Assembly (NCBI GenBank): GCA_009838525.1
Contig: VXRJ01000035.1
Span: 362,812-426,811 of the forward strand
DNA length: 64,000 bases
Direction of reading: 5' to 3'
Origin: Acidobacteriota bacterium
Lineage (GTDB): Bacteria; Acidobacteriota; Vicinamibacteria; Vicinamibacterales; UBA8438
Notes under the pieces: generated by a model
Told to the model about the DNA's origin: nothing
Databases searched by the model: none
The model's input: only the letters and a program-made list of their open reading frames with translations
Part shown: positions 46,426 to 54,181 of the stretch, piece by piece
How positions within the stretch are numbered: position 1 is the first letter of the stretch
How the letters are laid out: each line of letters opens with the position of its first letter
Made by a program: the position numbers and the translations under genes

Positions 46426-46444
46426 GCAGGCCGTGGTGAAACCC
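46426..46444. repeat. Partial copy of the GTGGTGAAACCC dispersed element
   Basis: GCAGGCCGTGGTGAAACCC matches the left 19 bases of the 62-base element at 30971 with one mismatch. It lies between the divergent pyruvate kinase and Sel1 genes. Confidence 0.5.
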
Positions 46445-46519
46445 GGTCGGCGCGGAGTGGTTGGCGCATTCCACTTGACGTTCCACCTGTGGGCGTTAAC
46501 CTGTCGTAGGGGTGGTGCG

Positions 46520-48268
46520 ATGAAGTGGCTGGCGTGGCGGCTGATCGGGCTCCTGGCCGTCCTGCTTCTGGCCGGCGGGTCCGCCTGCAGCGATGAGGGC
46601 GCCATCGACATCGAGCGGGCGCGGGTTCTCGCCGAGCGGGGCGATGCCGATGCGCAGGCTGTGCTCGCGCGGGCGCATTACTTCGGCGAAGAAGTGGAGC
46701 AGGACTACTTCCAGGCGGCCCACTGGTCCCGCCTCGCCGCCGAACAGGAACACATGATCGGACAGGCTCTGCTCGCGGAAGCGTATTTCTTCGGGCACGG
46801 GGTTGATCAGGACTACGACCAGGCGGCCCGCTGGTCGCGGCTCGCGGCCGACCAGGGATACGCGATGGGGCAGACCCGCCTCGCCGCGGCGTACTACCAC
46901 GGCCTCGGCGTGGAGCAGGACTACGGCGAGGCGGTCGGCTGGGCCCGGCTCGCGGCCGAGCAGGAATACGCCGCCGGGCAGGCTTTGCTGGGGCACACCC
47001 ACTACTACGGCCTCGGCGTGGCGCAGGACTACGGAGCCGCCGTGAACTGGCTCCGGCTCGCGGCCGAACAGGACGACGCCGAAGGGCAGGCCCTCCTCGG
47101 GCACGCGTACTACATGGGGCTCGGTGTCGAACAGGACTACGACGAGGCGGTCGACTGGTACCGGCCCTCCGCCGACCAGGGCAACTCCTTTGGACAGGCT
47201 CTGCTCGGAGAGGCGTATTTCTACGGGAACGGCGTGGCGCAGGATCCGGAAGAGGGCGTCCACTGGTCCCGGCTCGCGGCCGAGCAGGGGGACGTCATCG
47301 GGCAGACCGTCCTTGGAGAAGCGTACGTTCTGGGGGTCGGCGTGGCGCAGGACCATCGCGAGGGCTTCCGCTGGCTCTGGGCTGCCGCCCAACAGGGAGG
47401 CGCCGTCGCGCAGGCCCACGTCGGACATGCGTACTACTTCGGGCGCGGTGTGCGGCGGGACTACCGGACAGCCGTGTACTGGCTCCGGCTCGCGGCGGAG
47501 CAGGGCAGCGCCGAGGGGCAGGCCCTGCTCGGCGCGGCGTACTACTTCGGGAACGGCGTCAGGCAGGACTACCGGGAGGCGGTCCGATGGTCCCGGCCCG
47601 CCGCCGAGAAGGGGGACGCCCGAGCGCAGGGTCTGCTCGGCGCGGCGTACCACTACGGGTTCGGGGTGGCGCAGGACTATGGGGAGGCCGCCCACTGGTC
47701 CCGGCTCGCCGCGGAACAGGAAAACGCCTTCGGGCAGAGCGTCCTCGGAGAGGCCTACTACTTCGGACGCGGCGTGCCGCAGGACTACGGAGAGGCCGTC
47801 CGCTGGTCCGGGCTCGCCGCGGAGCAGGGCAACGCCGTCGGGCAGGCTCGCGTGGGCGAGGCGTACTATTTCGGGCGCGGCGTCGAGCAGGACTATGAGG
47901 AGTCGGTCCGCTGGTCCCGGCTTGCCGCCGACCAGGGGAACGCCATCGGGGAAGGTCTTCTCGGAGCCGCGTACTACTTCGGAAACGGCGTGCCGCAGGA
48001 CTACGCGGAGGCCGCCCGCTGGTCCCGGTCAGCCGCCGCGCAGGGTGACGCGCGCGCGCAGGAGGTCCTCGGGGCAGCGTACGTCGTGGGGCACGGCGTC
48101 GCGGAGGATCAGATTTCCGCCTATGTGTGGCTGAACCTGGCGGCTACGGCCGGCAGAGAGTCGGCCCGCGCGCTGCGCGACCAGGTCGCCGCGCGCATGA
48201 CGCCCGAAGAGATCGCGGAAGCGCGGACGCGGGCGCGCGCCGAGCGGCCTGCCAGGCCGGCGATTTGA
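46520..48268 (+). CDS. Exported protein of 14 Sel1 repeats
   Basis: A 582-residue protein. The start ATG 46520 is behind TAGGGGTGG. A hydrophobic segment ending in LLLAGGSACSDEG may be a lipoprotein signal with Cys23, although the lipobox is weak. From residue 52 to about 555 it is 14 consecutive 36-residue units of the form AYYFGxGVxQDYxEAxxWSRLAAEQG; the last is degenerate. Sel1 repeats are alpha-alpha superhelices for protein contacts, common in bacterial envelope and signalling adaptors. Partner unknown. The very regular spacing suggests recent internal duplication. Confidence 0.9.
   Translation: MKWLAWRLIGLLAVLLLAGGSACSDEGAIDIERARVLAERGDADAQAVLARAHYFGEEVEQDYFQAAHWSRLAAEQEHMIGQALLAEAYFFGHGVDQDYDQAARWSRLAADQGYAMGQTRLAAAYYHGLGVEQDYGEAVGWARLAAEQEYAAGQALLGHTHYYGLGVAQDYGAAVNWLRLAAEQDDAEGQALLGHAYYMGLGVEQDYDEAVDWYRPSADQGNSFGQALLGEAYFYGNGVAQDPEEGVHWSRLAAEQGDVIGQTVLGEAYVLGVGVAQDHREGFRWLWAAAQQGGAVAQAHVGHAYYFGRGVRRDYRTAVYWLRLAAEQGSAEGQALLGAAYYFGNGVRQDYREAVRWSRPAAEKGDARAQGLLGAAYHYGFGVAQDYGEAAHWSRLAAEQENAFGQSVLGEAYYFGRGVPQDYGEAVRWSGLAAEQGNAVGQARVGEAYYFGRGVEQDYEESVRWSRLAADQGNAIGEGLLGAAYYFGNGVPQDYAEAARWSRSAAAQGDARAQEVLGAAYVVGHGVAEDQISAYVWLNLAATAGRESARALRDQVAARMTPEEIAEARTRARAERPARPAI
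46673..48184 (+). repeat. 108-base in-frame tandem repeat coding for Sel1 units
   Basis: Fourteen units of exactly 108 bases with no length variation encode the Sel1 array. The units are diverged at the DNA level but share blocks such as GCGTACTACTTCGG. Confidence 0.85.
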
Positions 48269-48354
48269 TGACCCCTGTAGAATGAGGCCGGTTTCCCAGA
48301 AATAGACGAGTTGCTCCAGGGCATGTTCCTGATGTTTCCCGGAGGAACGGACGG

Positions 48355-49284
48355 ATGACACGACGCAGTGTTCTTCGGTGCTTTCTCGGCGCCGCGGCCT
48401 GGCTCGCGGCCGGCCGGCGACGGACGTCGGGGGCGCAGACCGCCCTCGCCGCCCGCGAGGTGTGGGCGAGAATCGAGGCGGTCGGCGACGGCGTCTGGGC
48501 CGTGGTCTCCACCCCGAGCCCCGACGACCGTACCTCGTACGCCACGTTCTGCAACGGCGGCATCATCGCGGGTCGGGAGCGGGTGCTGGTGTTCGAGGGG
48601 TTCGGCTCGGCCGACGGCGGCGCGTGGGTGGCCGAGCAGGCGCGAATCCTGGCGGGGCGGCCGGCGACGGACGTCGTCCTCAGCCACCACCACGGCGACC
48701 ATCAGGGTGGGCTGAGCGGCTTCGGCGCGCCCGGGGCACGCCCCACGTTGTGGACGACCGCGTCGACGCGTGACACTGTCCTGTCCGCGGACGCGCACGA
48801 GGCGCGCGACATGCTCGAGGCCGCGACGCTCGTCGCGGCCGACGGCCCGACCACCATCGATCTCGGCGGCCGGCAGGTGGCGATCACGCCCTACGCCGGC
48901 CACACCGCCAGCGACATCATCGCTGTCGTCGACGACATCACGTTCTGTGGCGACCTGATATGGAACGGCGTGGTGCCCAACTACGTCCACGCGACGCCGA
49001 TCGACCTCGACCGGAATGTCGGCGCGCTGCTGGCCGGCCGCACCGCGACGATGGTGCCCGGGCACGGGCCGCTCCTCGACGCCGACGCCCTGGACGAGTA
49101 CACGACGCTGCTCGACGCCATCGAGGCCGAGAGCCGACGGTCGTTCGCGGCGGGGCAGTCGCCCGCGGAAGCGGCGGCGAGCTTCCGGCCGCCGGCCGGC
49201 CTCGAAACGTGGAGCGCGTTCGGAACCCTGGAGCGCGCCTTCGAGGTCGCATTCGGCGCCTGGCATCGCCAGCTCGCGCGGTGA
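48355..49284 (+). CDS. Exported metallo-beta-lactamase-fold hydrolase
   Basis: A 309-residue protein. The start ATG lies behind CCGGAGGAACGGACGG. The N-terminus MTRRSVLRCFLGAAAWLAAG is Tat-like (two Arg before a hydrophobic stretch). The zinc site is VVLSHHHGDHQGGL, with later ligands in PYAGHTASDI (His), ITFCGDLIWNG (Asp) and MVPGHGPLLD (His), so a di-zinc hydrolase is likely. Substrate unknown; the group includes quinoprotein-relay and lactonase-like members. It converges on the propeller lipoprotein gene 12 bases away. Confidence 0.85.
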   Translation: MTRRSVLRCFLGAAAWLAAGRRRTSGAQTALAAREVWARIEAVGDGVWAVVSTPSPDDRTSYATFCNGGIIAGRERVLVFEGFGSADGGAWVAEQARILAGRPATDVVLSHHHGDHQGGLSGFGAPGARPTLWTTASTRDTVLSADAHEARDMLEAATLVAADGPTTIDLGGRQVAITPYAGHTASDIIAVVDDITFCGDLIWNGVVPNYVHATPIDLDRNVGALLAGRTATMVPGHGPLLDADALDEYTTLLDAIEAESRRSFAAGQSPAEAAASFRPPAGLETWSAFGTLERAFEVAFGAWHRQLAR

Positions 49285-49296
49285 CGGCGCCATTCG

Positions 49297-51006
49297 CTAC
49301 AGTTCGATGCGGTAGACGCGGTTGTCGCGGTAGGCGGAGACGTATAGCGCGCCGTCAGCGCCGACGGCGATGCCGGACAGCTCGCCGATGGTGGTCGAGG
49401 GTCCGAGCGCGCGCCGCTCGGGTCCGCTGAGCGCCAGCCCCTCGGCCACCACGACCGTATCGCCCGACTCGGGGTTCACCCACGAAACGCGGTCCGCTTC
49501 GACCTCCACGACGAATAGGCCACCGTCCGCGGCCACGGCGATGCCCTCGGGGCCGGCCAGGCCGCTGGCCACCTGCCGCGGCGATGCGAGCGGCTCGCCG
49601 TCGTCGAGCGCCTGCAGCACCGACCCGCTGCGGTCCGTCACGTACACGTCGCTGCCGTGGGCCGCGACGCCGGCCGCCGCCTCCAGGCCGCTGGCTATGG
49701 TCTCGCGGTCATCCGGCGCAGCGGTGTTGAACCGCAGCACGCTACCGGTGCCGTACTCGGTCAGGATGATGTCGTCGCCGACCGCAAGCGCGTCGACCGC
49801 CTGCTGGAACCCTTCGAAACGCGCAACCACCTCGTTCGCGTCCGGATTCCAGATAGTGATCATTGAAGTGCCCGGTGCAGGGCCGGCGCCGGACAGCACG
49901 AGGTTGTCGCCGTACGGCTGGACGGAGGCCACCCGTCCCACGTCGGTGACCATGGTGCCCGCGCTGTAGAGGTTCTCACCGGTGACCGGGTCGAGTTCGC
50001 GCAGCGCTCCCCCGTCGCCCAGGAACAACCGGCCGGAGGGCGTGATGGCCAGACCGCCGGGCGAGTTGACGTGGCTGGGCAGCACGTCGCGTGTGGTGTC
50101 CGGGCCGGTCACCTCCACGATGGAGCCGTTCATGAAGCTTGACACGAAGATGCGGTCGTCGGCGTCGAGCGCAAGGTTGTCCAGGCCAACGCCGGGCCGC
50201 CCGACGACTTCACGGTCGCCGCTGTCGAGGTCGATGCGCACCACCTCACCGCGCAGCGTGTCGAGCACGTGCAGCCGCCCCTGGGAGTCGAACTTCACAG
50301 CCGCTGGAATCCCGAAATCGGTGGCGACGATCTCCGCCTCGCCGCTGTCCACGTCGACGCGGGCGACCTCGGCGTTGAACCAGCGCGGGCCGTACAGCTT
50401 GTCGTCCGGGCCCCAGTCCATGCCGTTGAGCCCGCAGCCGGGCCCCAGCTCGTCATTGATCAGGCGCGGCTCCTCGACGCCGTTCGGATCGATCTCGAAC
50501 AGATGCGTACCGAGGAAGCACTGCGAGATGAACAGCCGCCCGTCGTCGGAGAACGTGATGGGATTCGCACCGGGGCCGGGCGCGCCGACAATGCTCGTCA
50601 CACCGTCGGCCGTCCGCTTGCCGATTTCGCCGCCGGCGATGTCGGTCCAGTACATCGCGCCGTCCGCGTCGAATGTCAGGTCGTCGGGCCCGTTGACCCC
50701 CTCTTCCGGACCATAGCTTGCGACCGTCGCGCCGCTCTCCGGATCGATCGCCAGGATCTGCGAGCTGACGACGCTGGCGATGTACAGATTTCCGTCCGGA
50801 CCGAAGTAGATGCCGTTGGAGCCGTGCAGTGGCCCGCCCTGGGCCAGCACGGTGACCGTGGCGCCCGCTGGATCCGGCGCCATGGGCCCGGAGCCGCCGC
50901 AGCCGATGGTCACGGCGGAGGCCAGCACAACCGTGCATCCCAGGGCGAGGGCGCGCGGGCAACGGCGCGGCAGTGCGTGCAGAAACGTCGTCGTATTCGA
51001 GAACAT
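49297..51006 (-). CDS. NHL/SMP-30-like beta-propeller lipoprotein
   Basis: A 569-residue exported protein. The signal ends in ASAVTIGCGGSG, a plausible lipobox with Cys36. Then come two sets of propeller blades with repeated patterns such as GPDGNLYIASVVSSQI, DGAMYWTDIAGGEIG, SPGGLAITPSGRLFLGDGG and GIAVGADGALYVSAYRDNRV. This is the NHL/gluconolactonase-like fold; most secreted members bind ligands or have unknown roles. The gene is preceded by a 194-base intergenic stretch with repeated AGTGACYY boxes. Confidence 0.8.
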   Translation of the reverse strand: MFSNTTTFLHALPRRCPRALALGCTVVLASAVTIGCGGSGPMAPDPAGATVTVLAQGGPLHGSNGIYFGPDGNLYIASVVSSQILAIDPESGATVASYGPEEGVNGPDDLTFDADGAMYWTDIAGGEIGKRTADGVTSIVGAPGPGANPITFSDDGRLFISQCFLGTHLFEIDPNGVEEPRLINDELGPGCGLNGMDWGPDDKLYGPRWFNAEVARVDVDSGEAEIVATDFGIPAAVKFDSQGRLHVLDTLRGEVVRIDLDSGDREVVGRPGVGLDNLALDADDRIFVSSFMNGSIVEVTGPDTTRDVLPSHVNSPGGLAITPSGRLFLGDGGALRELDPVTGENLYSAGTMVTDVGRVASVQPYGDNLVLSGAGPAPGTSMITIWNPDANEVVARFEGFQQAVDALAVGDDIILTEYGTGSVLRFNTAAPDDRETIASGLEAAAGVAAHGSDVYVTDRSGSVLQALDDGEPLASPRQVASGLAGPEGIAVAADGGLFVVEVEADRVSWVNPESGDTVVVAEGLALSGPERRALGPSTTIGELSGIAVGADGALYVSAYRDNRVYRIEL

Positions 51007-51048
51007 GGCATTGCTCCGTAGGGAAGCGTCAACTGCACAGTGCTTGTA

Positions 51049-51150
51049 AGTGACTCAAAATTAGTGACCCTGCGGACGACTACTGCTGCACCCGCACCGA
51101 GATCCGCTGGCTGCCCGCCGCGGTTAATCGCCAGTGACTCGCAGTGACCT
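51049..51150. repeat. Four AGTGACYY boxes in two pairs
   Basis: AGTGACTC and AGTGACCC (51049-51056, 51063-51070) and again AGTGACTC and AGTGACCT (51133-51140, 51143-51150). The two pairs are about 80 bases apart in the gap upstream of the propeller gene, at the edge of a lower-G+C stretch. Confidence 0.4.
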
Positions 51151-51200
51151 CGTCGTCGGTGTGTCCGTCAGCGCTTGTGGATGCCGGGAGGATCGATGGG

Positions 51201-51542
51201 TCAATTGGCCGCGGCCATTGAATGGACCTGGATCGTGTTGGTCTGGGAGTCCAGCGTGCCGACGACTGCCACTTTCTTTCCGGCAAACTCTCTTGATTTG
51301 TCCTGGTCGCTCAACCGATAGATTGCTTTGCCGTCAAACAAAACGAACGGGACGCTGTGGTCATCGACGCAAGCGATGGCGCAGGCAGCGTCGGTCGACC
51401 CCATCCGCATTCCGGAATGATCGGCTACGGGGCACTCCTCATCGGTTATCGTGCCTGAGAAAGTCTGTCTGCTCTGGGTTGCAAACATCGCGGCGGGGGC
51501 AAGAAGAGCGGAGGCAAGAAGACCTGTCAGTAGATATTTCAT
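51201..51542 (-). CDS. Small secreted protein, DUF5818-like
   Basis: A 113-residue exported protein. The start ATG 51542 opens a signal peptide (MKYLLTGLLASALLAPAAMF). The mature part has TFSGTITDEECPVADHSGMR, Cys in DAACAIACVDDH, VPFVLFDGKAIYRLSDQ and AGKKVAVVGTLD, a small OB-like domain found in acidobacterial secreted proteins. Three Cys residues and a His may bind metal. Function unknown. Its DNA is about 53% G+C where I counted (51301-51360), below the 70% of the upstream gene. Confidence 0.7.
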   Translation of the reverse strand: MKYLLTGLLASALLAPAAMFATQSRQTFSGTITDEECPVADHSGMRMGSTDAACAIACVDDHSVPFVLFDGKAIYRLSDQDKSREFAGKKVAVVGTLDSQTNTIQVHSMAAAN

Positions 51543-51655
51543 GAAGCTCACCCGAAGCGAAGGCACTCGCAACCTGTGGGAAATCAGGGGAAGGTGTCAC
51601 ACACCTCCCCCTGATTCGTGGTCGAAAACCCCGAGGCCGAGAAACTCTCTGCCGG

Positions 51656-52342
51656 TTATCGGCCGCCAATCATGATGTGGGCTTCCGGCGTGCCCGCAAA
51701 CATCAGCCAGGCGCCGCCCGCGTCGCGAACCTCCGGCAGTCCGACTTGCTCCCCCGTGAGGTTCGGCATGGCGATAAACGTGTGCCAGATGGCGGTGTCC
51801 TGACTGTCGCCCCGGAGGTTGTACCAGATGGACCCGACTTCGGACAGCTCACGCGTTCCGTCTTTCCCGGCGGCCACAACCAGATCCCTAATCCCTCCGG
51901 TGCCGCTGCTCGACAAGACAGGCAAACCGGCGCGCCTGGGGTCGTCTTGCCCAAGCAATGGCGTGGCCTTGGCCCCCATCTCCGCGAACGCTCGATTCTG
52001 CATGATGCGCGGCAGGTTGGCATCGCTGCTGGTGCACTCCACCGACCACGGCCGCTCTCCGGGAAAGCCGGTCAGGTCGTAGCAGACCATACGGCCGGGG
52101 CCTCTCCTCAAGACTTCATACGTAAAGTCGGCAGCCGTGACCTCTTCGCCCGCATCCGGATTCCGAATTATCTTGATGACCGTGGCGTCCCTGGCCATAG
52201 CCGCGTTCGGAGCGGCGAGCAACGGCTTTTCGATGGGGTCTGTCACCACCTCTTGCCGGCGCTCCTCATAGACCTGCGCCTGCGCCGGCGCGCTTATCGC
52301 AACCGCCATTACGCCGAGTACACACAGGGAAATCCGTTTCAT
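51656..52342 (-). CDS. Secreted protein of unknown family
   Basis: A 228-residue exported protein with a clear signal peptide (MKRISLCVLGVMAVAISAPAQAQ). The mature part contains ATVIKIIRNPDAGEEVT, GRMVCYDLTGFPGERPWSVE, NRAFAEMGAKATPLLGQDD and GSIWYNLRGDSQDTAIWHTF; two Cys could form a disulfide. I do not recognise it. It lies between the DUF5818-like and MauG genes on the same strand and may be cotranscribed. GC content is lower than in neighbours outside 51-54 kb. Confidence 0.7.
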   Translation of the reverse strand: MKRISLCVLGVMAVAISAPAQAQVYEERRQEVVTDPIEKPLLAAPNAAMARDATVIKIIRNPDAGEEVTAADFTYEVLRRGPGRMVCYDLTGFPGERPWSVECTSSDANLPRIMQNRAFAEMGAKATPLLGQDDPRRAGLPVLSSSGTGGIRDLVVAAGKDGTRELSEVGSIWYNLRGDSQDTAIWHTFIAMPNLTGEQVGLPEVRDAGGAWLMFAGTPEAHIMIGGR

Positions 52343-52408
52343 GTGAGTCCTCCAATCGCTGGGTGTCGGAAAGCCAGTAGCAGTATTCCACGAGGGCGCG
52401 TACTCTGT

Positions 52409-53677
52409 CTATTGAATTCTTCCGCCGACGGGCAGGCCGCTCGGTACGCGCTCGGGAATCGTTCGGTCGAACGAGTCATCGCTCAGAGCGATTAAAAACT
52501 CGATCAGATCCGTGTCTTCTTCGTCCACGTTCTGCAACGCGCGAACCAGCGGATCGAGCTCCTCGGGGCTGACGTTCGGGTTCCGGGAGTTCCCGGAGCT
52601 GGTGGTTTCATAGAACCCCACGACCGCGCGTAGCGTCCGGAACATGCCATTGTGCCCGTATGGGAAGGTAAATTCGAGGTTTCGCAGCGACGCCGTGCGA
52701 AACGCATAGCTGTCGCACGCTGCCCGGGACGCTGCAGTACGCGGCTCCGGAGGAGCTGCCGGGCAAGGAGGGTTCTGCGCGCCTCCGTCGGAGGCGGGCG
52801 TTGTGGCACCTGATGCAAGAGCGGGGTTGTCGGGCACGCCCAGGACATGCAGTTTGTAATCGGAGAACATGGGCCCGTTGTGGCACCTGATGCACCCGAT
52901 CTCGTCGAAGCGCTGCATTCCCCTGACCTGTTGGTCCGTCATGGCGCTGCGGTCGCCGCGCATGTAGCGGTCGAACGGCGAGTTGTTGGCCAGCAGCGAC
53001 CGCATGAACGCCGCTATCGCCCTGCCCAGGTTTTCCGCGTTGACCGGCTGTTCACTGCCGAAGGCCTCGGCGAACAGGCTCTGGTACTCGGCGTTGGCCT
53101 GGAGCTTCGCCACCACTCTCGCGACAGCCTCATCCTCCGGGTAGGTGTCCCCTCGCATTTCCTCAAACGACTTGAGCGGTTCGAGCGCCTGCGATTCGAG
53201 GCTCCTGATGCGATTGTCCCAGAACGCCGGCGCAGTCGCCGGGTCGTAGCGGCCCGATTCATCGATGCCGTTGAAAGCAACGTTCAGAACCGTCGGACTA
53301 TTGCGTTTGACGAGATGCCCGTCACGCCGGAAGCGGCCCAGGCCGATGCCCGTCACGCCGGTCGACAGGTCGCGGTCATCTGAATAGGCGAATTCGGGAT
53401 GATGGCACGTCGCGCAGGCTACGTCTTGGGGTCCCGACAAGAGCGGGTCCCAGAACAGCAGCCTGCCCAGCTCAACTTTTGCTGGGGTCGTCGGGTTGTA
53501 TCCCGGCTCCTGCTGAGTCTCTGGCAGCGCCGACACACTGTGTCCAACGGCACCAGCTTCTTGTCCAACGGCACCAACTTGCATGAAAAGGAGTACGGCG
53601 ACCGTAGCTGCTGCGGTCAGCAGTCCGGTAAGGTGTTTCGCTCCGAACAAGAACTCACGGAATTGGCTTTTCGTCAT
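52409..53677 (-). CDS. Di-haem cytochrome c peroxidase, MauG family
   Basis: A 422-residue exported protein. ATG 53677 follows GGGAGGCAGCA and leads to a signal or anchor helix (LTGLLTAAATVAVLLFMQVG). The two haem c sites are CATCHHPE and CIRCHNGP; further features are LGRLLFWDPLLSG, PTVLNVAFNG, FWDNRIRSLESQA and SLRNLEFTFPYGHNGMF. Members reduce peroxide or oxidise partner proteins in the periplasm. It would be the first gene of the three-gene low-G+C run. Confidence 0.9.
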   Translation of the reverse strand: MTKSQFREFLFGAKHLTGLLTAAATVAVLLFMQVGAVGQEAGAVGHSVSALPETQQEPGYNPTTPAKVELGRLLFWDPLLSGPQDVACATCHHPEFAYSDDRDLSTGVTGIGLGRFRRDGHLVKRNSPTVLNVAFNGIDESGRYDPATAPAFWDNRIRSLESQALEPLKSFEEMRGDTYPEDEAVARVVAKLQANAEYQSLFAEAFGSEQPVNAENLGRAIAAFMRSLLANNSPFDRYMRGDRSAMTDQQVRGMQRFDEIGCIRCHNGPMFSDYKLHVLGVPDNPALASGATTPASDGGAQNPPCPAAPPEPRTAASRAACDSYAFRTASLRNLEFTFPYGHNGMFRTLRAVVGFYETTSSGNSRNPNVSPEELDPLVRALQNVDEEDTDLIEFLIALSDDSFDRTIPERVPSGLPVGGRIQ

Positions 53678-54181
53678 TGCTGCCTCCCATCGCACGCGCT
53701 ACTACGATTTCTGGCTCTTCCGCAGAATCTGTGGACCCCAATCGGCACCAACGGACCGCGTCATGCCGTTCTTGCGCCCGATCTGGACATTTTTCGGCAC
53801 TCGGTCTCCTGGGATCGAAGTGATGGTCACTTTGCGGGACCCGGATCAGGCCCGTTGCAGGCTGGCCTGTCGAAGTTGCCGGACCCGTGGACGCAAAGAG
53901 CGCGCCCACATCTCCAGCGTGCTCCTGTCTTCGGCGTCGAGCGGCGGCGGTGCGGCGGGGTGGTTCATGCCCACCCGCATACTTACTCAAGGCGCGGCTA
54001 ACCGTCAAGCAGTTTTAGGGGCACACCACTAGACGGAAGTTCCAGCGCTGATCGCGTGTAAGTCGCTATTATGGTTGCAGTTGTCTGGTTTCTTGGAGGT
54101 GTCGGTTCTGGCTACATTCGCGGCGTCACCCCCAAGAGCTGTCAGCATGGCTCTGGACCATAGCGGAAACCCATTGGTCAC
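53678..54181. other. About 500 bases without a convincing gene
   Basis: No open frame with a signal peptide, family motif or good ribosome binding site was found. The stretch holds a possible broken transposase-like fragment (separate entry) and has lower G+C than the flanks. It lies between the start of the peroxidase gene and the end of the PQQ dehydrogenase gene. Confidence 0.5.
53846..53980 (-). pseudogene. Possible remnant of an IS630-type transposase N-terminus
   Basis: A 44-codon frame reading MRVGMNHPAAPPPLDAEDRS followed by TLEMWARSLRPRVRQLRQAS. The pattern PPPLDAEDRSTLEMWARS is like the start of IS630-family transposases (L..EDR..LE.W.RS). The frame stops after 44 codons and no later domain follows. 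It may be chance. Confidence 0.2.

Noticed and set aside
46673..48184. Regular 108-base period considered as a CRISPR or satellite array
   Set aside because: The period is in frame and encodes Sel1 units; there are no short identical repeats with unique spacers.
51080..51286. A 68-codon minus-strand frame upstream of the propeller gene
   Set aside because: It overlaps the 3' end of the DUF5818-like gene, has no ribosome binding site and no recognisable domain.
53655..54032. Overlapping frames of 117 and 149 codons on both strands in the low-G+C gap
   Set aside because: Neither has a signal, family motif or ribosome binding site. Only the short IS630-like fragment was kept, at low confidence.
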